Source of the DNA: an uncultured Jannaschia sp.
Lineage (GTDB): Bacteria; Pseudomonadota; Alphaproteobacteria; Rhodobacterales; Rhodobacteraceae
Direction of reading: 5' to 3'
Length of the DNA: 64,000 bases
Assembly (NCBI GenBank): GCA_947494145.1
Contig: CANLTZ010000001.1
Location: 186,001-250,000, forward strand
Position 1 is the first letter of the stretch. Each line of letters begins with the position of its first letter. This document shows positions 16,715 through 26,268 of the stretch, one piece after another. Both the position numbers and the translations under genes were made by a program. The notes beneath the pieces are model-generated. The model saw only the letters and a list, made by a program, of their open reading frames with translations, did not search any database and had not been told where the DNA came from.

Positions 16715-17017
16715 ATGTCGCGTGTCTGCGAACTCACCGGAAAAGGCCCGATGGTCGGCAACAATGTCAGCCACGCCAATAACAAGACCAAGCGCCGGTT
16801 CCTGCCCAACCTGAACGATGTGACGCTTCAGTCGGAAACGCTGGGCCGTAGCTTCAAGCTGCGTATCTCTGCGGCTGCATTGCGCACCGTCGATCACCGC
16901 GGTGGCCTCGATGCGTTCCTGGCCAAAGCCAAGGATGGCGAATTGTCGGCCCGCGCCCTCAAGATCAAGCGTGACATTGCCAAGTCTTCGGACACCGCCG
17001 CCGCGCTTGAGGCCTGA
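16715..17017 (+). CDS. rpmB: 50S ribosomal protein L28
   Basis: A 100-residue ribosomal protein L28 of the large subunit. The N-terminus [20 protein letters not shown] is diagnostic, followed by [11 protein letters not shown] and the usual [10 protein letters not shown] segment. The ATG at 16715 follows a GCGGAG site. It has its own sigma-70-like promoter upstream and a strong terminator downstream, so it is a monocistronic unit. Alphaproteobacterial L28 is longer than the E. coli protein, as here. Confidence 0.97.
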   Translation: MSRVCELTGKGPMVGNNVSHANNKTKRRFLPNLNDVTLQSETLGRSFKLRISAAALRTVDHRGGLDAFLAKAKDGELSARALKIKRDIAKSSDTAAALEA

Positions 17018-17039
17018 GCCTTTCGCAAAAGCATCGACG

Positions 17040-17066
17040 AAGGGCCCCTCGCGCGGGGCCTTTTTC
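17040..17066 (+). terminator. Rho-independent terminator of rpmB
   Basis: A GC-rich stem (GGCCCC at 17043-17048 with GGGGCC at 17055-17060, extended by G-U and A-T pairs) around TCGCGC is followed directly by TTTTTCTTTT. It starts 22 bp after the rpmB stop. Confidence 0.85.
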
Positions 17067-17124
17067 TTTTCCGGCGAGGGGTTCTGCGGCTGTCGCGACT
17101 GCGCAGGGTCGCTTCTTGCCGAAA

Positions 17125-17142
17125 AGCGGTTCTCGAAAAACC
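17125..17142. repeat. 18-base motif also found at 49264
   Basis: AGCGGTTCTCGAAAAACC occurs here and identically at 49264-49281, both in noncoding sequence. Here the flank makes a short stem (GGTTCT with AGAACC). Function unknown. Confidence 0.35.
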
Positions 17143-17167
17143 AGAACCAATCGTCTTGCGACCTGCG

Positions 17168-18871
17168 TCAGCTCTCCCCCGCCATCCCGGCACGAAGCGC
17201 GGCGGTCCCCGCCTCGTCCACGCGGCCGCTGTCTTCGTCGATCACCACGCCGTAGTCGCGCGCAGCACTTTCGACCGACACGTAGCCGTCCAGCACGTCT
17301 GCAAGCACATGCTCCGGGTCGCGCAGATGCGCGGGGCCGTAGCCGCCACCCCCGGGCATAGCCAGCGTGGTGATCGTATTCGGCGATAGCATGGTCGATA
17401 TCTTGGGTTGCAAGTCGCTTTCGTCATTGGTGCGAAGCGCTCCAACCTGACCAGCCCCTCCACCATGGAGGCCGGGGGCAGGGTGGCGCGTGCGTTCATA
17501 GAGCCCGGAAAACAGGTAATCCGCGTCCGTCAGTACCTCGATTTCCATGACTTGACCCAAGCCGCCGCGAAACTGCCCCGGCCCCCCAGAATCCGTGCGC
17601 AGCGACCGTTCGCGCACGACCAGGGGCGCCAACGCTTCGATGGATTCCGCCGGGACGCCTGCGATGCCGCTGGGATAGGCCGTGGCGGACATACCATCCT
17701 TGCCTGCCATCGCGCCCGCGCCCCCCGCTGAAAACCACGTATATGAAAAGTGCCGCCCGTCGCGATCCGTGCCGGAGATATGCGTGTCCCATAGCCCGTC
17801 GAAGCCTGGCGCCTGCACCGCATCGGGCAGGGCATCCGCCAGTGCCCCCATGACGGCCGAGGGCAGAAAGTGCCCCACCAGATGCCGCCCGCCCACCGCC
17901 GCCGGGAAGGTGCAGTTCAGAAGCGACCCTTCGGGCGCCGTCACGGTCAGGGGCAGGAAGCTGCCTTCGTTGTTGGGGATGTCGCCCGCAAGGGCGCATT
18001 TGACGCCGTAATTTGTGTAAGCCGTGGTGTAGTTCAGCGTGACGTTCACCCCCAACGGCACCGGCCCGGGGGAGCCCGCGTAATCCACCACCAGCCTGTC
18101 ACCGGCCACGATGATGGCGGCTTTGATGGTCAGCGGCGCGTCAAAGCCATCCACCGTCAGGTCATAGCGATAGGTCCCGTCGGGCAGGGCGCGGATGCGG
18201 TCGCGCATGGCGGCCTCAGACCGGGTGACGATCTCATCGGCCAGATCTTCGATGTCATCCAGGCCGAATTCATCTAGGAATTGAAGGAGTTGCCGCGCCC
18301 CATGCTCGTTGCCCGTGATCTGGCAATGCAGGTCGCCCAACACCTCGCGCGGGGTGCGCACGTTCTTTTCGATCAGGGTCCAGATCGGCTCGACCCTGTC
18401 GCCCCCATCGATCAGCTTCATGATGGGGATTTGCAGCCCTTCCTCGAAGACGGACCGGGAATCCGCCGACAGGCCGCGTCCGCCGATGTCGAGCGCGTGG
18501 CAGCAATTGGCGAACAGCGCGATGCAGCGGCCATTCTTGAAGACCGGCGTGGTAATCGTGATGTCGTTGAGCTGCGACGCCGTGAACCAGGGGTCGTTGG
18601 TGATGATGACATCGCCGGGCTTCAGCGTGTCGATAGGGAATTTCTCCAACACATGGATCATGCCCGTGGCCATGGAATTGATATGCCCCGGCGTGCCCGT
18701 CACCGCCTGCGCGATCATCCGGCCCCGCCGGTCGAAGACGCCCGCCGCCAAGTCCGCGGCGTCGCGCACGATCGAGGTGAAGGACGACCGCATCAGGGCC
18801 GCCGCCTGGTCGTTTGTCGTGGCGATCAAGCGGGCCCACAGGATGTCGAGCGTGATTTGGTCGATGGGCAT
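17168..18871 (-). CDS. hyuB: Hydantoinase B / oxoprolinase family protein
   Basis: A 567-residue HyuB-type subunit. It starts P-I-D-Q-I-T-L-D-I-L-W-A-R-L, continues with the M-R-S-S-F-T-S-I-V-R-D-A-A-D segment, and has the central T-N-D-P-W-F-T-A-S-Q-L-N-D motif. The C-terminus holds the G-G-G-G-Y-G-P stretch. With HyuA it forms an ATP-dependent amidohydrolase acting on hydantoins, N-methylhydantoin or 5-oxoproline; the substrate here is unknown. The ATG at 18871 overlaps the hyuA stop by one base (TGATG). It is the last gene of the operon that starts with the aminotransferase. Confidence 0.9.
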   Translation of the reverse strand: MPIDQITLDILWARLIATTNDQAAALMRSSFTSIVRDAADLAAGVFDRRGRMIAQAVTGTPGHINSMATGMIHVLEKFPIDTLKPGDVIITNDPWFTASQLNDITITTPVFKNGRCIALFANCCHALDIGGRGLSADSRSVFEEGLQIPIMKLIDGGDRVEPIWTLIEKNVRTPREVLGDLHCQITGNEHGARQLLQFLDEFGLDDIEDLADEIVTRSEAAMRDRIRALPDGTYRYDLTVDGFDAPLTIKAAIIVAGDRLVVDYAGSPGPVPLGVNVTLNYTTAYTNYGVKCALAGDIPNNEGSFLPLTVTAPEGSLLNCTFPAAVGGRHLVGHFLPSAVMGALADALPDAVQAPGFDGLWDTHISGTDRDGRHFSYTWFSAGGAGAMAGKDGMSATAYPSGIAGVPAESIEALAPLVVRERSLRTDSGGPGQFRGGLGQVMEIEVLTDADYLFSGLYERTRHPAPGLHGGGAGQVGALRTNDESDLQPKISTMLSPNTITTLAMPGGGGYGPAHLRDPEHVLADVLDGYVSVESAARDYGVVIDEDSGRVDEAGTAALRAGMAGES

Positions 18872-20949
18872 CAGCACGTCCCGCCCAGACCAACGATAAG
18901 ATTGCTGTAGGCGTCCACGTCAATGCGGGCCGGTCCGTTGATGACCACGGTGGATTCCCGTTCCTCGATAACGGCAGGGCCGCTGAGGCGCGCGCCCGGC
19001 GCCAGCTTGTAGCGGTCATAGACGGGGACTGGCTGCATCGTCTTGGCGGCCGGCAGGTAGATGTCACGCTGACCCTTCACCGCTTCGCCCGCACCGCGAC
19101 CCGTTTCGCGTTTCAGGTTCAGTTCAGGCTTCGGCCCCTCCGCGATGACCCGCCAGGAAATCAGCTCGGCCGGTGCATCCATCTTATGGCCATAGACTTC
19201 TGCATAGGTCGTCTCGAATGCGGCCATCAAGGCGTCGCGCTGGCTGGCATCGAAGCTGGGCAGATTGACCGGCACCCGAACCTCGGTGCCCTGCAAGACA
19301 TAGCGCATATCGGCAAAGACCCGGAAGGTGATGTCGCCCGGGTCGATTGTCCGGCCCAGTACCGCGCGCGCCTCATCCTGCATCTCGGAAATCACGTGCG
19401 CGACCTCTGGCCAATCCATCTGGTCCAACTGACTGGGCCGGGACCGGGACAGACCGATGGACATGGGCGCCGTCAGGAAGCCGAGCGCCGACATGACGCC
19501 CGCGCCAAGTGGGTAAATCACCCGCGGGCATCGCAGGATCGAGGCGACCCCGAATGCGTGCATCGGCCCCGCGCCGCCAGTGGCGAAGATGGGGAAGCTC
19601 GCGATGTTCTTGCCGCGTTCGATGGTATGGATGCGCGCCGCCGAGGCCATGCTCTCATTGGCCAATTGGTGGATGCCATAGGCCGCCTCCATGAGCGACA
19701 GGCCAAGCGGCTTGGCCACCTTGTCGGTGATCGCCGCCTTGGCGCGGTCCAGGTCCAAAGCCATCAGGCCGCCCAGGAAGAAGTCCGGGTCCAGATAGCC
19801 CAGCACGGCGCCCGCATCCGTCACCGTCGGGTCGTCGCCGCCCAGCCCGTAGCAGGCGGGCCCCGGCTCTGACCCAGCGCTGTCGGGGCCCACCTGCAGC
19901 CGCCGCATCGCATCCACCCGCGCGATGGAGCCGCCGCCGGTGCCGATCTCGATCAACTCGATCACCGGCACCTTCACGGGCAGGCCGGAATTCTTCTTGA
20001 ACTGATATTGGCGGTCCACCTCGAACTCGGTGGCAATCAGCGGGGCCCCGTCGGCGATGACGCAGGCCTTGGCGGTGGTCCCGCCCATATCGAAGGCCAG
20101 GACGTCCGGGTGGCCCAGCAGCGCGCCGTAATGGGCCGCCGCCAGCGCGCCGCCTGCCGGGCCGCTTTCCACCAGGCGGATGGGCTTTTGCGCCGCTTCC
20201 GCGATCTCGCATAAGCCGCCATCGGATTGCAGGATGTAAAGCGGCGCCGGGCAGTCCAGTTCGCCCGTCATGCGGCTGCGCAGGCGGGTCAGATAGGTTT
20301 CCGCAATGGCTTTGACGTAGACATTGGCGAGCACCGTTGACCCCCGCGCGAACTCCCCCAACTCGGGCACCAGGTCGCAGGACAGCGAAAGCGTGATGCC
20401 CGGCGCCTCTTGCGCCAGGATTTCACCGATCCGTCGTTCATGGGCATCGTTCACATAGGAATGGATCAGCGAGACACCCACCGCTTCCACCCCTTGTGCC
20501 ATCAGCACCTGGGCCAAGGCGCGCACTTCGTCGTCGTCCAATGCCTTGCGGACCGAGCCATCCGCCAACACCCGTTCATCGACCTCAAACCGCAGGCGGC
20601 GCGGGGCCAGGGGGGCGGGGTTCTTGATCCGCAGGTCATAGATTTCGTAGCGATGCTCCCGCCCGATTTCGATGGCATCGCGGAAGCCCCGGGTGGTGAT
20701 CATCGCGGTCTTGGCGCCCTTCCGCTCGATCAGCGCGTTGGTGAAAAGCGTGGTGCCATGGACCAGGTTGCGAATGTCGGGCCGTGGGTCCAACCGGTCC
20801 AGCACCTGACCCACGCCGGCGATGACGGCATCATCGGGGCGGCGCGGGGTGGTCAGGATCTTGCCGATCTCGAAGGTCGCGCCGTCTTCGCTGACAACAA
20901 CGATGTCGGTGAAAGTGCCGCCGATGTCGGACGCGATCCTGACGCTCAT
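18871..20949 (-). CDS. hyuA: Hydantoinase A / oxoprolinase family protein
   Basis: A 692-residue HyuA-type subunit with an ASKHA ATPase-like fold. The N-terminal phosphate loop I-A-S-D-I-G-G-T-F-T-D is at residues 5-15. The second nucleotide-binding element is D-M-G-G-T-T-A-K near residue 290, and a G-T-G-G-G-S-I-A segment near 337 is also typical. It would supply ATP hydrolysis for ring opening of a cyclic amide with HyuB. It lies 18 bp downstream of the aminotransferase gene and overlaps hyuB, so all three act together, probably in catabolism of a cyclic or amino compound. Confidence 0.92.
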   Translation of the reverse strand: MSVRIASDIGGTFTDIVVVSEDGATFEIGKILTTPRRPDDAVIAGVGQVLDRLDPRPDIRNLVHGTTLFTNALIERKGAKTAMITTRGFRDAIEIGREHRYEIYDLRIKNPAPLAPRRLRFEVDERVLADGSVRKALDDDEVRALAQVLMAQGVEAVGVSLIHSYVNDAHERRIGEILAQEAPGITLSLSCDLVPELGEFARGSTVLANVYVKAIAETYLTRLRSRMTGELDCPAPLYILQSDGGLCEIAEAAQKPIRLVESGPAGGALAAAHYGALLGHPDVLAFDMGGTTAKACVIADGAPLIATEFEVDRQYQFKKNSGLPVKVPVIELIEIGTGGGSIARVDAMRRLQVGPDSAGSEPGPACYGLGGDDPTVTDAGAVLGYLDPDFFLGGLMALDLDRAKAAITDKVAKPLGLSLMEAAYGIHQLANESMASAARIHTIERGKNIASFPIFATGGAGPMHAFGVASILRCPRVIYPLGAGVMSALGFLTAPMSIGLSRSRPSQLDQMDWPEVAHVISEMQDEARAVLGRTIDPGDITFRVFADMRYVLQGTEVRVPVNLPSFDASQRDALMAAFETTYAEVYGHKMDAPAELISWRVIAEGPKPELNLKRETGRGAGEAVKGQRDIYLPAAKTMQPVPVYDRYKLAPGARLSGPAVIEERESTVVINGPARIDVDAYSNLIVGLGGTC

Positions 20950-20967
20950 GCTGGGGGTCCTTTCAGC

Positions 20968-22338
20968 CTAACCAAAGACATCCGCCGCGGCGGCCTTTAG
21001 CGTTTCGGCGATCTGGTCCGCCTCCGCTTCGGTCAAGCAGAAGGGCGGGGCGAAGCCGATGATGTCCCCCTGCGGCATGGCGCGGGCGATGACACCCCGG
21101 TCGCGCATGGCCTGGGCCAGTTTGGGGCCGATGGTCTGGGTGGGTTCGAAGAAGGTCCGGCTGTCACGGTCCCGCACGAATTCCACCGCGCAAAGCAGCC
21201 CTTCACCGCGCACCTCACCCACATGGGCATGGTCGCCGATGGTCGACTGCAAGGCGGCTTTCAAATAGGCGCCCACCGCGCCCGCATTCGCGACCAGCTC
21301 AAGCCTGTCGAGAAGTTCCAGGTTCGCCACCCCAGCCGCCGCACAGATCGGATGGGCGGAATAGGTCCAGCCATGCCCGATGGGCCCGAATTCATCGGTT
21401 CCCTGTTCCAACACGCGCCAAACCCTATCGCCCACCACAGAGCCCGACAAAGGCACGTAGGCCGAAGTCAGGCCCTTGGCGATGGTGATCAGATCGGGCC
21501 TTAAAGCGTAATGGCCCGACCCGGTCATGGAGCCGAGACGCCCGAAGCCCGTCACCACCTCGTCGACGATCAGCAGAATGTCGTGGCGGTCCAGCACTGC
21601 CTGAATGGCGGCCCAATACCCCTCCGGCGGGGGGACCAAGCCACCTGTGCCCAAGGCGGGCTCCCCGATGAAGGCGGCAATCGTGTCAGGGCCTTCGCGG
21701 TCGATCAGCGCCTCCAACTCCGCGGCGCAATGGGCCGAAAACTGCGCCTCGCTCAGTCCAAGATCGTCGCGGCGGAAATAGTAGGGCGCTTCGGTGTGCA
21801 GGAACCGGTCCAGGGGCAGGTCGAACTTGTCCTGAAATACCTTTAACCCGGTCAGCGACCCGCTCGCCAGGCCCGAGCCGTGATAGCCCCGCCAGCGGGA
21901 GATGATCTTCTTCTTTTCGGGGCGGCCCAGGATGTTGTTGTAGTACCAGACCAGCTTGATGTTGGTCGTGTTGGCATCCGACCCGCTTGACCCGAAATAG
22001 ACCTTCGACATGCCTTCGGGCATCCGGTCCAATACCATCTTGGCCAGGGTGATCGACGCTTCCGTCCCGTGGCCGACATAGGCGTGGTAATAGGCCAGTT
22101 CGCGCGCCTGTTCGGCGATGGCATCGGCGATCTCGGCCCGGCCATAGCCCACATTCACGCAGTAAAGCCCCGCGAAGGCATCCAGCAATACGGTCCCGTC
22201 GCGGTCGGTGATATGGCACCCCTTAGCCGTCTTGATGACCGTGTTTGCAATGTCGCCCCGGGCGAAACTGCCCCATTGGGTCGAGGGGTGCAGAAAGCTG
22301 TCCCTGTCCCATTCCGCCAAACGGTCGTTTCTGAGCAT
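20968..22338 (-). CDS. Class III (omega-type) PLP aminotransferase
   Basis: A 456-residue class III aminotransferase. It shows the W-G-S-F-A-R-G-D N-terminal region, the PLP-phosphate contact G-S-S-G-S-D-A-N, the [12 protein letters not shown] motif, and the Schiff-base lysine in [13 protein letters not shown]. It resembles omega-amino acid:pyruvate or polyamine aminotransferases; the exact donor is not known. The ATG at 22338 gives the family's M-L-R-N-D start; longer in-frame versions run into noncoding sequence. It heads the hyuA-hyuB operon, so it may process an amino compound released or consumed by that enzyme. Confidence 0.9.
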   Translation of the reverse strand: MLRNDRLAEWDRDSFLHPSTQWGSFARGDIANTVIKTAKGCHITDRDGTVLLDAFAGLYCVNVGYGRAEIADAIAEQARELAYYHAYVGHGTEASITLAKMVLDRMPEGMSKVYFGSSGSDANTTNIKLVWYYNNILGRPEKKKIISRWRGYHGSGLASGSLTGLKVFQDKFDLPLDRFLHTEAPYYFRRDDLGLSEAQFSAHCAAELEALIDREGPDTIAAFIGEPALGTGGLVPPPEGYWAAIQAVLDRHDILLIVDEVVTGFGRLGSMTGSGHYALRPDLITIAKGLTSAYVPLSGSVVGDRVWRVLEQGTDEFGPIGHGWTYSAHPICAAAGVANLELLDRLELVANAGAVGAYLKAALQSTIGDHAHVGEVRGEGLLCAVEFVRDRDSRTFFEPTQTIGPKLAQAMRDRGVIARAMPQGDIIGFAPPFCLTEAEADQIAETLKAAAADVFG

Positions 22339-22456
22339 CGCGCGTCTTTCCCCTTGGCTGGCAGCCGTCATCCCCTCAACGGGTATGAACAGCACGCCGC
22401 CCCTGGGCAAGGGTGACGCTGGCAACGGTGCCTCAGCCGTGGGACGCCGCGCCGCG

Positions 22457-23368
22457 CTACCCGCCGCCCGACAAACGGCGCGCCATGAAGGGCAGGACAT
22501 CCGACGCAAGGGTGCGCGCGTCGTCGACGCGTAGACTATCACGGTAATACCGCGCGACGTCATAGCCGAGGCCAATGCCAGCGATACGAAGCCGACGGTC
22601 GCCTTCAATATCGGCTAATACCTCTTGCAGATGGTCTTGCAGACAAGTTGCGGAATTTGCGTCCAAAGTCGCATCATCCACGGGCGCCCCGTCCGATAGG
22701 ACAAAGATCTGGCCATGCCGTGCAGGTGGCAGAGCCAGAAGTCTTTCTCGGGCCCATAGAAGCGCCTCACCATCGATGTTTTCCCGCAGCAAATCGGGCA
22801 GGAAGAGCGCATCCAACCCGTTATCGCCTTGCCCATCGGATAAAATGACATGGCGCAGGGCGCATAGCCGACCGGGGTCGGCGGGTTGCCCAGCCCGGAT
22901 CCAGTCGTCCCGCAATGGCGCACCCTTCCAGTTCACAGTGGTGAACCCCAGCACCTCATGGGCCAAACCACCTGCCCGGCACATATTGGCAAAAGCGACC
23001 GCCAGACGGTAGGCGACCCCGATCCCTCCGCGCTCCATCGAGCCTGACAGATCGATCAGAAGGCACGCGCGGGCATCGGCGCCACGGATCGACCTGCCCA
23101 GACTTTGGGCCAAATCCTGCTCCTCTTCCACCGCGGGCTGGTTCTTTCGAACCGCGTCTTCCCGCTTGCCCCGTGCCACGGCTGCTTTCTGTCCGTCCGT
23201 CATCAAGCTGGCAGCTGACACCACCTCGTCATGGGTCGTGGACCAGATCTTGTAGCGTTCGGACAGTTGCGCTGGCTGCCGCGTTGTGTTCCTGCCGCGC
23301 CAATCCCAAGCGCTTCTGAGAAGAAGGAAAACAACCGCCAGACCGGCCAGCACGCCTGCCAGTGTCAC
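22457..23368 (-). CDS. Membrane-anchored protein with a CobT-type VWA domain
   Basis: A 303-residue protein. A single N-terminal transmembrane helix (about 4-20) is followed by a charged linker (about 25-95) and a VWA domain with the MIDAS motif D-L-S-G-S at 106-110. The VWA part carries the blocks of the cobaltochelatase CobT C-terminus: [27 protein letters not shown] and [11 protein letters not shown]. The CobT N-terminal region is replaced by the membrane anchor, so a simple CobT role is unlikely. The GTG start overlaps the sirtuin stop by four bases (GTGA). Confidence 0.8.
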   Translation of the reverse strand: MTLAGVLAGLAVVFLLLRSAWDWRGRNTTRQPAQLSERYKIWSTTHDEVVSAASLMTDGQKAAVARGKREDAVRKNQPAVEEEQDLAQSLGRSIRGADARACLLIDLSGSMERGGIGVAYRLAVAFANMCRAGGLAHEVLGFTTVNWKGAPLRDDWIRAGQPADPGRLCALRHVILSDGQGDNGLDALFLPDLLRENIDGEALLWARERLLALPPARHGQIFVLSDGAPVDDATLDANSATCLQDHLQEVLADIEGDRRLRIAGIGLGYDVARYYRDSLRVDDARTLASDVLPFMARRLSGGG

Positions 23369-24042
23369 TTCGCCAGGACCTCATCGACCCAGGTTGGCAC
23401 CACCTCTGAGGCGGGGCCAACCCGCACCTCATCGAAGATCGCGCCAGAAGCTTCCAGGTTCAATTCCAGCGTCCGGGCGCCCAATTGTCGGGCGGCAGCG
23501 ACAAAACCTGCCGCCGGATAGACCTCGCCCGAAGTGCCGATGCTGACGAACAGATCGCATTCCGCCAGCCGCGCCTCGATCACCTCCATCGCATAGGGGA
23601 TTTCGCCAAACCAGACCACGTCGGGGCGCGTGGCCTGCGCCGCGCAGGCGGGGCAGGGGTCTGCGGGGGCCATCTTGGCAGGTGCATCCCAACGGTGCCC
23701 GCAGGCATTGCAAAGCGCACGGGCCAATTCGCCATGCATGTGGATGACGCCCTGCGCCCCGGCCCGTTCCAGCAGGTCGTCGATGTTCTGCGTGACCAGC
23801 GTGATGCCCGCGCGCCCCGCCAGCCGCGCCAGCGCCGAATGCGCCGCATGGGGGGCTGCCGCAACCATGTTGGCGCGGCGGGCATTGTAGAAATCATGAA
23901 CCAAGGCAGGGTTTTGCGCAAAGCCTTCGGGGGTCGCCACCTGGCTCAGATCGTATTTCGTCCAAAGACCATCTGCGTCACGAAACGTCCCAAGCCCGCT
24001 TTCCGCGCTCAACCCCGCGCCCGATAGAACGACGATATTCAA
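23365..24042 (-). CDS. cobB: Sirtuin-type NAD-dependent protein deacylase
   Basis: A 225-residue class III sirtuin. G-A-G is at residues 8-10, T-Q-N-I-D at 84-88, and the catalytic His103 is in H-M-H-G-E-L. Four zinc cysteines form two pairs (111/114 and 130/133). Tyr52 and Arg55 in F-Y-N-A-R match the acyl-lysine selector of CobB and SIRT5, so desuccinylation as well as deacetylation is likely. The best start is TTG at 24042, which gives M-N-I-V-V-L-S-G-A-G and overlaps the upstream stop as TTGA. It is coupled on both sides. Confidence 0.9.
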   Translation of the reverse strand: MNIVVLSGAGLSAESGLGTFRDADGLWTKYDLSQVATPEGFAQNPALVHDFYNARRANMVAAAPHAAHSALARLAGRAGITLVTQNIDDLLERAGAQGVIHMHGELARALCNACGHRWDAPAKMAPADPCPACAAQATRPDVVWFGEIPYAMEVIEARLAECDLFVSIGTSGEVYPAAGFVAAARQLGARTLELNLEASGAIFDEVRVGPASEVVPTWVDEVLAK

Positions 24043-24551
24043 GGGCAGTCGTCGCTGCACAACTCCAACCCGCGCAACCAATCCGTCCAGCGATCGAGGT
24101 CGTCACGGGGTGGGCTGACCACCCAGACGCGCATGGCCGCATGAAGCGCGCCATCGCCCTCGACCACCCGCAAGACGGATACTTCGGGTCGTCCGTTGAC
24201 GCGCAGCCGGGGGCACGCATGGATGGACAGCGTCGCGGCGCGGTCGCCCACGCGGCTTTGATCCGGGTCCATGGCAAAGGCTTCGGGACAGGCGCGCGCC
24301 AGATCGTCATCCAAAAGGGCAACGAAATCGGTGGGGGACAGGTCGGTCCCGCGCAAAGTTGCGACGACGATGCCATCGCGCCATGCGGTCAGATCGGTGT
24401 CGGTTTCGGCCACATATTCGGTTAGCGCCAGTGCCCCGCTGTCCGAGCGGTGGACCAGCTTGAACCCCTCGGGCGCCTCCACGGCAAAGGTCTCTGCAAA
24501 GCTGGCAAGGGGAAGAAGCAGAAGTGCCGCGAGGCATGCGGCCTTACGCAC
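24039..24551 (-). CDS. Small exported protein of unknown function
   Basis: A 170-residue protein with a Sec signal peptide (R-K-A-A-C-L-A-A-L-L-L-L-P-L-A-S-F-A) when started at the GTG at 24551. The mature domain has four Cys that could form disulfides and no family I recognise. The GTG start overlaps the upstream lipoprotein gene by eight bases, and its end overlaps the sirtuin start. It is therefore locked into a four-gene overlapping unit with two envelope proteins, a sirtuin and a VWA protein. Confidence 0.7.
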   Translation of the reverse strand: MRKAACLAALLLLPLASFAETFAVEAPEGFKLVHRSDSGALALTEYVAETDTDLTAWRDGIVVATLRGTDLSPTDFVALLDDDLARACPEAFAMDPDQSRVGDRAATLSIHACPRLRVNGRPEVSVLRVVEGDGALHAAMRVWVVSPPRDDLDRWTDWLRGLELCSDDCP

Positions 24552-24894
24552 AGTTCCGCTCCGCCACTTCGACAAATCGCTTGTAGCGCTTCCAGAACCG
24601 CTCATCGGAGGCGCGGTCGGATTGCCGCGTGACCTGAGCCTGATGCGGCGTGTCGAAGAAGGCGACGGCGCGCGACATTTCCCGGGCCGTCAGCGTGCTG
24701 TTCGCTGTGGCCTGCACGCAGCCGCACAAGGCCCGCGATGCGGCCCTGCGATCTGCGGATAGGCAGGCCGAATAGACCGGTCCGGTGGCGAAGGCCAGGG
24801 TGGCCCCGCGCGTTCCGGTATCCATCGGGCCGCCACCACAAGCGGCAAGCCCGCCCAGCAGGGTCGCGCATATCAATGTCTTGAACGGGGTCAT
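24544..24894 (-). CDS. Small lipoprotein of unknown function
   Basis: A 116-residue lipoprotein: a signal peptide with lipobox L-A-A-C at residues 16-19 and three Gly after the Cys. The mature part has A-L-C-G-C-V-Q, T-P-H-Q-A-Q-V-T-R-Q-S-D and F-W-K-R-Y-K-R-F blocks. As I recall, these are conserved in a roseobacter family sometimes labelled 'arginine transporter' without evidence. It is the first gene of the overlapping unit that continues to the sirtuin and VWA genes, and lies 78 bp downstream of the DEAD-box helicase. Confidence 0.7.
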   Translation of the reverse strand: MTPFKTLICATLLGGLAACGGGPMDTGTRGATLAFATGPVYSACLSADRRAASRALCGCVQATANSTLTAREMSRAVAFFDTPHQAQVTRQSDRASDERFWKRYKRFVEVAERNCA

Positions 24895-24972
24895 GTCTGC
24901 TCAGCCTCCGTCTTGTTTTCTTTATATTGTGCCAGACGAAAGAGGCCGGGGCAATCGCCCCGGCCCGAACTG

Positions 24973-26268
24973 TCATGCAGATTTGCGCGGACGCCGCCTT
25001 CTGTTGCCGCCAGGCTTCGCCCCTTGGGGTTTGGCGCCCTGTGGACGGCCCCCGCCGCTGCCTTGGGCGCCGCGGCGGCGGTTTCCGCCTCCCCCGCCAC
25101 CACCGCCGGTGCGCTTCGGCTTGGCCTCTTCCTGTGACGGGCTCCACCGTCGGCCGGAAGCCACGGGGATCTGGCCGCGGATAACCTTTTCGATATCCTT
25201 CAACTCGCCCATCTCATCAGGGGCGCACAGGCTGATGGCCGCACCTTCACGCCCCGCCCGCGCCGTGCGGCCGATCCGGTGCACATAGGTTTCGGGCACG
25301 TTGGGCAGGTCGTAATTGTAGACGTGCTTGACAACGGGAATGTCGAGCCCGCGCGCCGCCACATCCGTGGCCACCATCACGGGCGCATCGCCACTGGAGA
25401 ACGCCTCCAATGCGCGCATCCGCTGGCCCTGACTGCGGTTCCCGTGAACGGCCACCGCTTCGATCCCTGCGCGGGTCAGTTGCTTGGCCAGCCGGTCGGC
25501 CCCGTGTTTGGTGCGCGAAAAGACCAGTGCGGCTTCGCCGGGATGGGCGCGCAGCAATTCTTCTAGCAAAGCGGGCTTTTCGGCCTTGGCAATGAAGTGG
25601 ATCGATTGCTCGATCTTATCGGCGGTCTGCCCGCTCGTGGCCACTTGCACGCGCACGGGCTGGTCCAGATAGGCGGCGGCCAGCTTTTCCATATCCTTGG
25701 GCATGGTGGCGCTGAACAGCAGCGTTTGCCGGTCACGGGGCAGCTTCGGCTCGATCTGCCGCAGGGCATGGATGAAGCCCATGTCCAGCATCTGATCCGC
25801 TTCATCGAGCACCAGGAAATGGCTTGCGCTCAAATCCACCGCGCCACGATCCATCAGGTCGATCAGACGGCCCGGCGTCGCCACCAGCAGGTCCACGCCC
25901 CGCTGCATCTTGTGGATCTGAGGGTTGATGCCCACGCCGCCGACCACGCGGGCCACCCGCAGATGGCTGCCGCGAATGAAGCCATCCAGGCTTTCCGCGA
26001 TCTGGTTCACCAATTCCCGCGTCGGCGCCAGGATCAGCGCGCGTGCACATTTTTTCGCAGGCCGCGCATCGTCTTCCAGCAGGTGCTGGACCAAGGGCAG
26101 GCCGAAGGCTGCCGTCTTTCCCGTGCCTGTCTGGGCCAGGCCCATGACATCGCGGCCTTCCAGGGCAGGCGGGATGGCCTGTTTCTGGATGGGGGTCGGG
26201 TCTTTGATGCCCATCGCGCCCAATGCGTCGATGAGACGGGGCTTCAGCCCCAACATGTCGAAATCCAT
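24973..26268 (-). CDS. DEAD-box ATP-dependent RNA helicase (RhlE-like)
   Basis: A 431-residue DEAD-box helicase. Motif I is A-Q-T-G-T-G-K-T, Ia is P-T-R-E-L-V-N-Q, II is D-E-A-D, III is S-A-T, and VI is H-R-I-G-R-T-A-R-A-G. The C-terminal 60 residues are Gly/Arg/Lys-rich with a run of nine Gly, a typical basic RNA-binding tail. It probably unwinds RNA in ribosome assembly, mRNA decay or cold adaptation. The ATG at 26268 is preceded by AAGGAAG; longer in-frame starts lack the family N-terminus F-D-M-L-G-L-K-P. The 297-bp upstream region is shared with the divergent polyketide synthase gene. Confidence 0.93.
   Translation of the reverse strand: MDFDMLGLKPRLIDALGAMGIKDPTPIQKQAIPPALEGRDVMGLAQTGTGKTAAFGLPLVQHLLEDDARPAKKCARALILAPTRELVNQIAESLDGFIRGSHLRVARVVGGVGINPQIHKMQRGVDLLVATPGRLIDLMDRGAVDLSASHFLVLDEADQMLDMGFIHALRQIEPKLPRDRQTLLFSATMPKDMEKLAAAYLDQPVRVQVATSGQTADKIEQSIHFIAKAEKPALLEELLRAHPGEAALVFSRTKHGADRLAKQLTRAGIEAVAVHGNRSQGQRMRALEAFSSGDAPVMVATDVAARGLDIPVVKHVYNYDLPNVPETYVHRIGRTARAGREGAAISLCAPDEMGELKDIEKVIRGQIPVASGRRWSPSQEEAKPKRTGGGGGGGGNRRRGAQGSGGGRPQGAKPQGAKPGGNRRRRPRKSA

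Noticed and set aside
22457-23368. VWA gene as a true cobaltochelatase CobT
   Set aside because: It lacks the CobT N-terminal region, has a membrane anchor instead, and is 31 kb from the cobalamin cluster without cobN or cobS.
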